Assembly: GCA_964635055.1 (NCBI GenBank)
Contig: CAZWMT010000010.1
Location: 81,434-145,433, forward strand
DNA: 64,000 nt
Direction: 5' to 3'
Source: JAEUJM01 sp964635055
GTDB lineage: Bacteria > Actinomycetota > Acidimicrobiia > Acidimicrobiales > DATDAH01
Position 1 is the first letter of the stretch. Every line of letters starts with the position of its first letter. Below the pieces are notes generated by a model, which was given only the letters and a program-made list of their open reading frames with translations, was not told the DNA's origin and made no database searches. This document shows positions 51,370 through 60,229 of the stretch, in pieces. Made by a program: the position numbers and the translations under genes.

Positions 51370-54300
51370 GTGGTGTTCCCGGCGACGACGGGGCGGCGAC
51401 GAGGGGTTGGTGCGGTGGTGGTGAGCGCACTGGTCGTCGCGGCCACCGTGGCGCTGAGCGCGACCCCCGGGGGCGCGGTGGCCTCGCGGGCCTTCGTCCG
51501 CTCGTGGGGGAACCCGCCTTTGCAGGCCGGCGACTTCGCCCAGCCCCGCGGGATCGCCAGCAACGCCGCCGGCCAGGTGTTCGTCCTCGACACCTCGTCG
51601 GGCTGGGTGCAGACCTTCGAGGCGGACGGCACCTTCGTGCGCGGGTGGGCGGCGCCCTCGGGCTCGCACCTTGCCGTCTCACCGGTCACGGGCAACGTGT
51701 TGGTGTCGAGCTTCTCCCTGTGCAACGTCCGGGAGTACACGCCGACAGGGACGGCGGTGCGCACGTTCGGGTCGTGCGGCTCCGGTGCGGCGCAGCTCTC
51801 CCAGCCCTCGGGGCTCTCGGTGGCCGCCGACGGCACCGTCTACGTCGCCGACGTGGCCAACGGTCGCGTCCAGCGGTTCAGCTCGACCGGCGACCCATTG
51901 GGGTCGTGGCCGGCGTCGGGTGTGGTCAACCTGACCCTCGGCGCCGACGGCGTCGTGCACGTGGTCGCTTCTTCGTCGGTCAAGACCTACACCACGACGG
52001 GGACCCTCGTCCGCAGCTTCACCGGTGCCTCCATGTTCGACAACAGGGCGCTGGCCACCGGTCCGGACGGGTCCGTGTACGTGACCTCGGACTCCGGCGT
52101 CAAGAGGTTCACGGCCCTCGGAGTGTTCGTCAGCGGGTGGGGCTCGCTGCTACCGACCGCGCTCCAGCTCGAGGCCCGCGACGTGACGGTCGGCCCGAAC
52201 GGCGACGTGTACGTGGTGGACGAGACCAACCGGCGGGTCGAGCGCTTCACCGACACCGGCACGTTCGTCGACGACTGGGGCACCTACACGCGCGATGGCC
52301 GCCTGCGCAGCCCGAGCGGGATGGACACCGACGCCGCCGGCAACGTGTACGTGGCCGACGAGCGCAACCACCAGGTGCAGGTGTTCGACCCGAACGGCGC
52401 CTTCCTGCGCAAGTGGCGCCACGCCGCGCCCGGCGAGCTCCTCGACCGCCCGATCGACGTGGCGGTCGACACGAACGGCGACGTGTACGTCACCAACTCG
52501 GGCCGCGATCGTGTCGAGCGCTACGACGACGACGGCACCTGGCTGGCCACCATCGGCGCCGGCCAGTTCTCGTGGCCGAAGTGGCTGGCGCTCGACGGCC
52601 AGGGGCACCTCTTCGTGGCCGACCGCACTGCGGGGATGATCAAGGAGTTCACCACCGGCGGCACCTTCGTGCGCACGTTCGGGAGCAACCTCGGCGTGGA
52701 GGGGATCGACGTCGGCGCGGACGGCACGGTGTACGTGGTCGACCAGACCGGGCACCAGGTGCGCCACTACAGCGCCACCGGAACCGTCCTCGACGCCTGG
52801 GGCAGCGAGGGCACGGGCGATGGTCAATTCACCGATCCCCGTGCCCTCGGTGTCGACGCCACCGGCGACGTGTACGTCACCGACTGCGGCACCGACCGCG
52901 TGCAGCGCTTCAGCCCGACCGGTGAGCTCCTCGACGCCACCGGCACCACCGGCACCGGCAACGGCCAGTTCAGCTGCCCCAGGGGCATCGCCTTCGGCGG
53001 CGCCAGCATGTACGTGGCCGACGACAACGGCACCCCCGGGGACAGCAACGACCGCATCCAGCAGTTCGCCTACGCGCCGGCCGAACTGGTCGACGTCAGC
53101 CTCGAGACCGACGAGGCCGACGTGGCCGTGGGCGACACCGTTCACGCCCACGTCACCATCGACAACCTCGGCACCGGCCCGCTGACGGGCGTGTCGACCA
53201 CGTCGGCGAAGCTGACCGACTGCGCCCGCAGCCTGGCCGACATCCCGGCGCTCACCTCGCTGACCGTGGACTGCACCTACCAGGCCACAGCGGCCGACCT
53301 GCCGCAGTTCACCGCCTCGGTCACGGTCCACACCGACCAGGCGCCACCCGAGGCGACCAACGAGGTCACCGTCGACGTGAGTCACCTCACCCGCCTGCAC
53401 CAGGTACGGGAGTGGTTCGCGTCGGAGACCTCGCTGCTCGACACCGACCCCATCGCGCCGCCGGGGGCCGGGAACGGCGGCCAGGGCCTGGCCACCGATG
53501 CCACCGGGCACGTGTACGTGGTGGGCAGCCGCGATCACCCGCTCGCCGCCGCGGTGGCCCGGTTCGGCGGCGACGGGCAGTTCGATCGGCAGTGGGGTGC
53601 TCCGGGCCAGGCGCCCGGCTCCCTGTGGTACCCCGACTCGGTGGCGGTGGCCCCCGATGGCGACGTGTTCACCACCGAGTGCACCGACGTGCACCGGGTG
53701 CAGCGCTTCAGTGCCGACGGGACGCCCGAGCAGGTGTGGGCCGACCCGGCGGTGCCCGGCGCGCCGTGCGCGCCGGCGGACGTGGCGGTGGGCCCGAACG
53801 GCACCGCCTACGTGGCCGACCCGGCCCACGATCTCGTGGCCACCATCTCGGGCGACACGGCTGCGCCCGGGTGGGGGTCGCACGGCAGCGGGCCCGGGCA
53901 GTTCGACGGGCCGCGTGGCGTGGCGGTCGCCCCGGACGGCACCGTGTACGTGGTAGACGGCGGCAACCGGCGGGTCCAGCGCTTCGGCCCGACAGGCCAG
54001 TTCCTCGGCGAGTTCGGCTCCGCGGGGACGGGCAACGGCCGGTTCGTCGACCCCCGTGACATCGCGGTCACCGAAACGGGCCTGGTCATCGTGGCCGACT
54101 TCGGCGACGGCTCGGGCGGGCAGCGGGTCCAGGTCTTCAGCCCGACGGGCGCCTACCTGACCAAGGTGGCGGTGCGCACCGAGGACGTGGCCGTGCACAC
54201 CGACGCCGGCGACAACGTGCACCTCTACGTGTTCCCCTACAGCGGGTCGGAGCCGCTGGGGGTGGTCCGCGAGTACGTGGCCCCTGCGGGGGCCTACCTG

Positions 54301-56607
54301 TCCGCCAGCCTGACCCCCGACCAGACGCAGGTGTCCGTGCGCGGGACGGTGGGCTACGACCTGCGCATCGACAACGTCGGCACGGTGGGCCTCACCGGCG
54401 TCACCGTCGACGCCGGTGGGTTGTCCGGGTGTGGCGGCCCCACCGGCGACCTGGCGCCCGGCGAGTCCGTCACCCTGGCCTGCTCGCACCGGGCCACCGC
54501 GGGCGAGGCGGGCCGCTACCACGTCCGGGCGACCGTCGACACGGCGCAGTCCGAGCCGTTCACGACCGTGAACACCGGCATCGAGGTGCTGCTCCCCAGC
54601 GACCACCACTGGGGCTGGGACCGTCTGGCCAACCCACGGGGGGTCGTCGCCAACTGGCAGGACGACCTCTACGTGGCCGACTGCGGCCAGGACCAGGTGC
54701 TGCACTACCGGTCCGACGGCACCTTCGTGGACGCGTGGGGGGCGAGCGGCACGGGTCCCGGTCAGTTCGACTGCCCGGTCGACATCACCATCAACAGCGC
54801 CGGGCACCTGCTGGTCCTCGACCGGGACAACCGCCGCGTCCAGGAGCTGACCTCCACGGGGAGCTTCGTGCGGGCGTGGGCCACCGGCACCGATCCGAAC
54901 TTCGGGCAGGGGACCTCGCTCGACACCGATGACGACGACCACGTCTACGTCGCCGACCTCGACAACGGCTACTACGGCGAGCCGTGCGAGATCATCGGTG
55001 ACATCCCCGTCTGCACGTCGTTCCCACCCAGTCCGGCCAACAACTTCGTGCGCGAGTTCGGGCCCGACGGCGCGTCGGTGGGCCAGTGGTCGCGCACCAA
55101 CGTCTCCGGCCTCGCCGCCAACGGCGCCGGCGAGATCGTGGTGGCGCGCGCCAGCACCATCGAGGTCCGCACCACCGAGGGCGCGCTGCTGGCCAGCTTC
55201 ACCAACGCGGGCAACCCGCAGACGGTCGGCCGGGTGACCGTCGACCGGTTCGGCGACATCTGGGCGACCTACCCCGGCCGCAACCTGGTGCGGAAGTTCA
55301 CGCCCGGTGGCTACGAGCTGGCTCGGTGGGCGGTGCCCGGCAGCGCCGACGTCGCCGTCGACCGCGACCACGTCTACGTGATCGACAGCTACCACGCCAG
55401 CATCACCCGCCTCGGGCCGGTGGCGCCGGGTGAGGGCGGGATCGAGGGCACCGTGACCGACACATCGAGCGGGACCCCGGTGCCTGGCGCGCAGGTGGCG
55501 GTGCTGCGGGCCGCCGACTTCGTGCCGGTGGTCGGCGCGACCGCGGGCGCCGGCGGCGCCTTCCACGCAGACGTGGCCCCGGGAGCGTATCGCCTCTACG
55601 TGCTCGACCCGTCGGGTGGGCACGCCCCCACGCTCCACGGTGCCGTCGTCACCGTCACCGACGGCGGCACCGTCCACGCCGACCCCGCGATGGCGCCCGC
55701 GCGCGGGGCGGTGGACGGCACCCTGGTCGAGGACGGCACCGGCGACCCCGTCGCGGGCGCCTGGGTGATCGCCCTCGACGGCGCTACCGGCGCACCGCAG
55801 ACCGGCACCGCCACCGACGCCTCCGGCCACTATCACCTCGGCGGCCTCACGGCGGGCGACCACCTGCTGGCCTTCGTCGACCCGGGTGGCGGGCACGCCG
55901 CCGAGTTCTTCGACGACGCCACCACTGCGGGCGCGGCAACCCCGCTGCACGTGACCGCCGGCACCACCCTGACCGCCGACGGCTCGCTCGCGGAGCAGCC
56001 CACCGTCCCGGCCACGGCCACCTTGACCGGCCAGGTGCGGGGGGAGGGCATCACGCAGGGGTACCGCTTGCTGGACAACGTGGGCGTCATCGCCCTCTCG
56101 GCATCGGACTTCCACCTCGCCGGCGCCACCCTCACCGACCAGGACGGCAGGTACTCGCTGGCCGTCCCACCGGGGGCCTACAAGGTGATCTTCCTCGACG
56201 GCCGCGGTTGGCACGACGCCGAGTGGTACGACAACCGGCCTTACGACCAGCTCGCCGCCGCCGACTCGGTCACCGCGCCGGCGACGGTCAGCCCGAGCCT
56301 GTTCCGCCGGACCGGCCGGATCCTGGCCGGCGCCCGTGACGGTGGCACCGGCGAGTACCTGGGCGGTATCTGGATCCTCGCGATCGGGCCCTCCGGGGTG
56401 AGCGGCAGCTGCACGACGACCGCCGCCTTCGGCTCCTGCGCGGTGGAGGGCCTGGCCGCGGGCACCTACCAGGTGCTCTACCTCGACCCCACCGGCGCGC
56501 ACGCCGCCGAGTACTGGCGCCTGCGGCGGGCACCCGACAACCCGGACCCGGTGAACCTGGCCGTCGGCGGCGAGGCCTCGCTGGTGACCACCGACCTCGG
56601 CCCCTGA
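51370..56607 (+). CDS. Giant secreted NHL-repeat protein with carboxypeptidase-regulatory-like tail
   Basis: About 1745 residues. Signal peptide (GAVVVSALVVAATVALSATP), then three NHL-propeller blocks with units such as DGTVYVADxxNxRVQRFxxxG and G.GxGQFxxPRGIAV. CARDB/DUF11-like inserts separate the blocks (VDVSLETDEADVAVGDTVHA and LSASLTPDQTQVSVRGTVGY). The last ~390 residues are four carboxypeptidase-regulatory-like beta modules (GTVTDTSSGTPVPGAQVAVL, GTLVEDGTGDPVAGAWVIAL and so on), each ending in a '(Y/F)xDPxGxHAxE(Y/F)' motif. I start at GTG 51370, with GGAGGA 7 bases upstream; GTG 51355 is possible. TACCCT at 51337 is a likely -10. Confidence 0.87.
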   Translation: MVFPATTGRRRGVGAVVVSALVVAATVALSATPGGAVASRAFVRSWGNPPLQAGDFAQPRGIASNAAGQVFVLDTSSGWVQTFEADGTFVRGWAAPSGSHLAVSPVTGNVLVSSFSLCNVREYTPTGTAVRTFGSCGSGAAQLSQPSGLSVAADGTVYVADVANGRVQRFSSTGDPLGSWPASGVVNLTLGADGVVHVVASSSVKTYTTTGTLVRSFTGASMFDNRALATGPDGSVYVTSDSGVKRFTALGVFVSGWGSLLPTALQLEARDVTVGPNGDVYVVDETNRRVERFTDTGTFVDDWGTYTRDGRLRSPSGMDTDAAGNVYVADERNHQVQVFDPNGAFLRKWRHAAPGELLDRPIDVAVDTNGDVYVTNSGRDRVERYDDDGTWLATIGAGQFSWPKWLALDGQGHLFVADRTAGMIKEFTTGGTFVRTFGSNLGVEGIDVGADGTVYVVDQTGHQVRHYSATGTVLDAWGSEGTGDGQFTDPRALGVDATGDVYVTDCGTDRVQRFSPTGELLDATGTTGTGNGQFSCPRGIAFGGASMYVADDNGTPGDSNDRIQQFAYAPAELVDVSLETDEADVAVGDTVHAHVTIDNLGTGPLTGVSTTSAKLTDCARSLADIPALTSLTVDCTYQATAADLPQFTASVTVHTDQAPPEATNEVTVDVSHLTRLHQVREWFASETSLLDTDPIAPPGAGNGGQGLATDATGHVYVVGSRDHPLAAAVARFGGDGQFDRQWGAPGQAPGSLWYPDSVAVAPDGDVFTTECTDVHRVQRFSADGTPEQVWADPAVPGAPCAPADVAVGPNGTAYVADPAHDLVATISGDTAAPGWGSHGSGPGQFDGPRGVAVAPDGTVYVVDGGNRRVQRFGPTGQFLGEFGSAGTGNGRFVDPRDIAVTETGLVIVADFGDGSGGQRVQVFSPTGAYLTKVAVRTEDVAVHTDAGDNVHLYVFPYSGSEPLGVVREYVAPAGAYLSASLTPDQTQVSVRGTVGYDLRIDNVGTVGLTGVTVDAGGLSGCGGPTGDLAPGESVTLACSHRATAGEAGRYHVRATVDTAQSEPFTTVNTGIEVLLPSDHHWGWDRLANPRGVVANWQDDLYVADCGQDQVLHYRSDGTFVDAWGASGTGPGQFDCPVDITINSAGHLLVLDRDNRRVQELTSTGSFVRAWATGTDPNFGQGTSLDTDDDDHVYVADLDNGYYGEPCEIIGDIPVCTSFPPSPANNFVREFGPDGASVGQWSRTNVSGLAANGAGEIVVARASTIEVRTTEGALLASFTNAGNPQTVGRVTVDRFGDIWATYPGRNLVRKFTPGGYELARWAVPGSADVAVDRDHVYVIDSYHASITRLGPVAPGEGGIEGTVTDTSSGTPVPGAQVAVLRAADFVPVVGATAGAGGAFHADVAPGAYRLYVLDPSGGHAPTLHGAVVTVTDGGTVHADPAMAPARGAVDGTLVEDGTGDPVAGAWVIALDGATGAPQTGTATDASGHYHLGGLTAGDHLLAFVDPGGGHAAEFFDDATTAGAATPLHVTAGTTLTADGSLAEQPTVPATATLTGQVRGEGITQGYRLLDNVGVIALSASDFHLAGATLTDQDGRYSLAVPPGAYKVIFLDGRGWHDAEWYDNRPYDQLAAADSVTAPATVSPSLFRRTGRILAGARDGGTGEYLGGIWILAIGPSGVSGSCTTTAAFGSCAVEGLAAGTYQVLYLDPTGAHAAEYWRLRRAPDNPDPVNLAVGGEASLVTTDLGP

Positions 56608-57096
56608 CGCCCGCCGGTCTCGGCAGGCGAGCGCTGGACGGGCGAGCTGGCGCCTCGTTCCGTCGCCCTGCGGAGCCGGTGTCGGATGAGGGGCTTGGCG
56701 GGGAGGCGCCTCGTAGGCCGAACGGAGCGAAGCAGGGGGCCGACCGGGACAAGAACCTCACGCTCCGTGCCCGCCGAGACCGCCGCCAACAAACCCGAGG
56801 CACTAGCGCGCGCATACCGCGCGCTATTGCCTCGACTATGAACACACTCGACGATCTGAACGCGGAGGGTAGCGATTCTGCGCGGCGGGCCCCTCCGTCG
56901 GCCACCGGCGATCGCCCCAGCCCCCGCACGCCGCTCGCGGCCGCCGAGCCCGCCCCACGGCCAGCGCGAACGGCGCCACAAGACGAGTCCCGTGCCCCCG
57001 GCGCCCCCTCGTTCGCGCCTTTGGGGGCCATTCTGCGACACCCTGCCTGGCGACAGGATCGGGCGCCAGTTCGACGGTTTCGAGCGGGCGAGGGCC
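56608..57096. other. Intergenic region between convergent genes
   Basis: About 490 bp with slightly lower GC in the middle (around 56800-56850). A plus-strand frame from ATG 56839 to 57107 encodes a basic, Pro/Ala-rich 89-residue peptide (MNTLDDLNAEGSDSARR...) without a ribosome site and overlapping the next gene's end, so I do not call it. A CGCCCG/CGGGCG pairing just after the NHL stop may be a weak terminator. Confidence 0.4.
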
Positions 57097-57876
57097 TCAG
57101 TCGATGAGGGCGGGGGCCAGTCGGCGCCAGGCGTCGCGGTCCGCGGGCGCTCCGGGGGCGGCGAGCAACTGCACGCACACGTGGTCGGCGCCGGCGTCGC
57201 GGTGGGCCTGCACCCGCTCGGCGACGGCGTCCAGGTCGCCCCAGGCCACGAGGGCGTCGACGAGACGGTCGCTCAGGGGTGCGACGTCGTCGTCGGTGAA
57301 GCCGAGGCGCTTCCAGTTGTTCACGTAGTTGGGGAGGATCGCGTACATCGACAGCGCCTCTCGGGCGATGGCCCGGGCGGCATCGGCGTCGGGCTCGAGC
57401 ACGATGCCCTGCTCGACCGCCAGCAACGGCCCCTCACCCAGCGCCTCCCGCGCCACGGCGGTGTGCTCCGGGGTGACCAGGTACGGGTGGGCGCCGGCCG
57501 AGCGGTCGCGCGCCAGCTTCAGCATCTTCGGGCCGAGCGCGGCGAGGCACCGGGCCTCCGGCGGCACGCCGGCCTCGTCGAGGCCGTCGAGGTAGGTGCC
57601 CATCGTGGCCAGCGGCCGCTCCCACGACATGCCCGGCCGGCTGTCGATGAGCATGGCGTGGCTGATGCCGAGGCCGAGGAGCAGGCGCGCCCGGTCGGCG
57701 TCGGTGCGCCCGTCGCGCCAGGCACCGGTGTCGGCGGGGCGGTGCATCCAGACGTTGAGGATCCCCGTGGCGATCACCACCGACGAGGTGGCGTCGAGGA
57801 GGACGTCGAGCGCGCCGAACAGGTCGCCGCCCACGTCCGGGACCCACAGGGGCGTGACCTCACGAACTCGGCGCAT
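57097..57876 (-). CDS. LLM-class F420-dependent oxidoreductase, N-terminally truncated
   Basis: 259 residues. Matches the actinobacterial TIGR03620-like group from the second strand onward: PLWVPDVGGDLFGALDVLLDATSSVVIATGILNVW, LLLGLGISHAMLI, CLAALGPKMLKLARDRSAGAHPYLVTPEHT and VCVQLLA. The first beta-alpha unit (about 30-40 residues, normally starting MxLGRIGVW) is missing, and an in-frame stop lies four codons before the ATG. So it is either a pseudogene, a frameshifted gene or a shortened enzyme. Confidence 0.7.
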   Translation of the reverse strand: MRRVREVTPLWVPDVGGDLFGALDVLLDATSSVVIATGILNVWMHRPADTGAWRDGRTDADRARLLLGLGISHAMLIDSRPGMSWERPLATMGTYLDGLDEAGVPPEARCLAALGPKMLKLARDRSAGAHPYLVTPEHTAVAREALGEGPLLAVEQGIVLEPDADAARAIAREALSMYAILPNYVNNWKRLGFTDDDVAPLSDRLVDALVAWGDLDAVAERVQAHRDAGADHVCVQLLAAPGAPADRDAWRRLAPALID

Positions 57877-57948
57877 CCGATCCGCTCAGAGCGGACCGAC
57901 GGCGCTGACGTCGGTGGGGAATCGCCCCGGGACGTGGTGCCGCGGCGC

Positions 57949-59100
57949 TCAGCCGCGGAGGTGGCGGAACCCGGACCGCACCTCGTCCACGAACAGCTCG
58001 GGTTGCTCGAAGGCGGCGAAGTGGCCACCGCGGTCCAGCTCGTTGAACCAGACGAGGTGGTCGCCGAAGTGGGCCTCGGCCCAGCGCCGAGACGTGCGCA
58101 TGAGCTCCTTCGGGAACACGCTCACCGCCACCGGCACCTGCGGGAGCTCGAAGGGCGGGCTACGGAAGCTCTCCCAGTACAGGCGAGCGCTCGACGCGCC
58201 CGTGTTGGGCAGCCAGTAGAGCATCACGTTGTCGAGCAGGTGGTCCCGGTCGACCGCCGACTCGGGGTCGCCGTCGTTGTCGGTCCACTCGTGGAACTTC
58301 TCGACGACCCAGGCGCACTGGCCGGCGGGCGAGTCGGCCAGCCCCATGCCCAGGGTCTGGGGTCGGGTGGACTGCTGCTTCGAGTACCCAGAGCCCCACT
58401 CGCGGTAGTGGTCGAAGGCGTCGAGCACCGCCTGCTCGGTCTCGGTCAGGTCCTCGAGGGTCGACGGCAGGACGACGGCCATGTTCAGGTGGATGCCCAC
58501 GCAGCGCTCGGTGTTCCGGGCCCCGATGAGGGTGGTCACCATCGCGCCCCAGTCGCCGCCCTGGGCCACGTACCGGTCGTAGCCGAGCCGCGCCATCAGC
58601 TCGTCCCAGGCCGCGGCGATGCGCCCGATCCCCCAGCCCGGCTCGGTGGGCTTGCCGGAGAAGCCGTAGCCCGGCATCGACGGGCACACGACGTGGAACG
58701 CGTCGTTCGGGTCGCCGCCATGGGCGGTGGGGTCGGTGAGCGGGCCGATCACGTCCTGGAACTCGGCGACCGAGCCCGGCCACCCGTGGGTCATCACCAG
58801 CGGCAGGGCGTCATCGTGGGGCGAGCGGACGTGGAGGAAGTGGATGTCCACCGGCTCGCTCCCGTCGACCGAGATCGGGGTGACGAACTGCGGGAACCGG
58901 TTGAGGTTCGCTTCCCGCGCGCGCCAGTCGTAGCCGTCGGCCCAGTAGTCGCAGAGGCCGCGGAGATACGCGAGGGGGATCCCCTGCGACCAGTCGTCGA
59001 CGGGCTCGGGGTCGGGCCACCGGGTGGCGGTGAGGCGCCGGCGGAGATCGGCGAGGTCGTCGTCGGACGCCTCGATGCGGAACGGTCGGATCTCGGTCAT
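57949..59100 (-). CDS. Epoxide hydrolase (EHN plus alpha/beta hydrolase)
   Basis: 383 residues. An N-terminal EHN domain (RPFRIEASDDDLADLRRRLTATRWPD, then WSQGIPLAYLRGLCDYWADGYDWR) is followed by the alpha/beta hydrolase core with HGWPGS oxyanion motif, nucleophile Asp in AQGGDWGAMVTTL, lid-tyrosine region YWLPNTGASSARLYWES and the final His in DRGGHFAAFEQPE. Complete microsomal-type epoxide hydrolase, probably cytosolic. ATG 59100 lies 9 bases after TAGACC, so probably leaderless. Divergent from the SDR gene. Confidence 0.92.
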   Translation of the reverse strand: MTEIRPFRIEASDDDLADLRRRLTATRWPDPEPVDDWSQGIPLAYLRGLCDYWADGYDWRAREANLNRFPQFVTPISVDGSEPVDIHFLHVRSPHDDALPLVMTHGWPGSVAEFQDVIGPLTDPTAHGGDPNDAFHVVCPSMPGYGFSGKPTEPGWGIGRIAAAWDELMARLGYDRYVAQGGDWGAMVTTLIGARNTERCVGIHLNMAVVLPSTLEDLTETEQAVLDAFDHYREWGSGYSKQQSTRPQTLGMGLADSPAGQCAWVVEKFHEWTDNDGDPESAVDRDHLLDNVMLYWLPNTGASSARLYWESFRSPPFELPQVPVAVSVFPKELMRTSRRWAEAHFGDHLVWFNELDRGGHFAAFEQPELFVDEVRSGFRHLRG

Positions 59101-59287
59101 CGAACCGTTGGTCTACACCTCTCCCGTTGGGCCGGCGGCCGGGGCGATGGCGTGGCGAGACGACGAGGAGGCCTCCGAGGTGTCGAGGGGACGCACCGGG
59201 CGGTGTCCGCGTCGCGGGCGGCGGCCGTCGAGGTGGTCCTGCCGCCGGCGTCCGGCTTGCGCTGATCCGATTCGGCGGGGCGGACGA

Positions 59288-60079
59288 ATGGTCGCCATGG
59301 CGACGAAGCTCGGCGTGGACCTCGGGGGCGCCACCGTCCTCGTGACCGGTGGCATGGGTGGGATCGGCCGGGCGCTCGTCGAGGCCTTCAGCGCCGCCGG
59401 CGCCGTGCCGATCACGGTCGACCTGGCGGGGACAGGCGCCGACCACGAGGTCGATGTCACCGACGCCGACGCCATGGCGGCGCTGATCGCCGGGCTCGAC
59501 CGGCTGGACGTGGTGGTGGCCAACGCCGGCATCGGGGTCGGTGGCCTGGTCGACGACATCGACCGCGACGGGTGGGACCGCACGATCGCAATCAACATCG
59601 GCGGGACGGTCAACACGGTGCTGCCCGCCTACCAGCGCCTGACCGCACAGGGCTCGGGCGCCATCGTGGTGATGGCCTCGCTGTCGGGCCTGGTCGGCAC
59701 ACCCCTGCTGACGCCCTACGCCATGTCGAAGCACGCGGTCGTCGGCCTCGCGGCCAGCTTGGGACCAGAGGCCGCCCGCCACGGCGTCGCCGTGACCACG
59801 GTCTGCCCTGGGCCCGTCGACACCGCGCTGCTCGACGAGCGCGCCGCTACCGCCGGCCTCGACGTCCGCCGCTACCTGACGGCGGCGGGCGGCAAGCCCA
59901 TCACGGCGCCGGCGCTGGGCGGCAAGGTCGTCGCCGCCGTCCGGGCCGGTCACCCGCTCGTCGTCCCCGGCCGGGCCGGCGTGCTGTGGCGCCTCAGCCG
60001 GTTCGCGCCGCGCCTCACCGCCGGCGAGATCGCCAAGGGCATGCACACCGAACTGCAGGCCGGCGGCGTCGAGCCCTGA
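59288..60079 (+). CDS. Short-chain dehydrogenase/reductase
   Basis: 263 residues. Classical SDR: cofactor loop TGGMGGIG, NAG in VVVANAGIG, catalytic Ser in MASLSGLVG and YxxxK in YAMSKHAVVG, then CPGPVDTALL. The C-terminal extension (LVVPGRAGVLWRLSRFAPRL) resembles lipid- or steroid-type SDRs. The start could be ATG 59288 or 59297. Neighbouring catabolic genes suggest an alcohol-to-ketone step in breakdown of a hydrophobic substrate (inference). Confidence 0.9.
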   Translation: MVAMATKLGVDLGGATVLVTGGMGGIGRALVEAFSAAGAVPITVDLAGTGADHEVDVTDADAMAALIAGLDRLDVVVANAGIGVGGLVDDIDRDGWDRTIAINIGGTVNTVLPAYQRLTAQGSGAIVVMASLSGLVGTPLLTPYAMSKHAVVGLAASLGPEAARHGVAVTTVCPGPVDTALLDERAATAGLDVRRYLTAAGGKPITAPALGGKVVAAVRAGHPLVVPGRAGVLWRLSRFAPRLTAGEIAKGMHTELQAGGVEP

Positions 60080-60099
60080 CGCCGGCCGCTTCGAACTCA

Positions 60100-60205
60100 G
60101 CGCCGTTGATCCGCTGACAGCGGACTCGATGCGCTCGGTTCGGCACGCTTGGCGAGGCGTCACGAAGTCGGCGCCGTTGATCCGCTGACAGCGGACTCGA
60201 TGCGC
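60100..60205. repeat. Direct repeat pair containing a small palindrome
   Basis: A 35-bp sequence (60100-60134) recurs exactly at 60171-60205 (period 71). Each copy contains TCCGCT-GAC-AGCGGA, a 6-bp stem. The pair is flanked by near-inverted sequences CGAACTCAGCGC and GCGCCGAGTTCG (11 of 12). It lies between the SDR and amidohydrolase stop codons (convergent genes), so it may act as a terminator or be a repetitive palindromic element. Confidence 0.8.
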
Positions 60206-60229
60206 CGAGTTCGCCGATCCTGGTGTGCG

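Noticed and set aside
56839..57107. Small plus-strand gene in the 56.6-57.1 kb gap
   Set aside because: No ribosome site or box, low-complexity product, and overlap with the end of the neighbouring gene.
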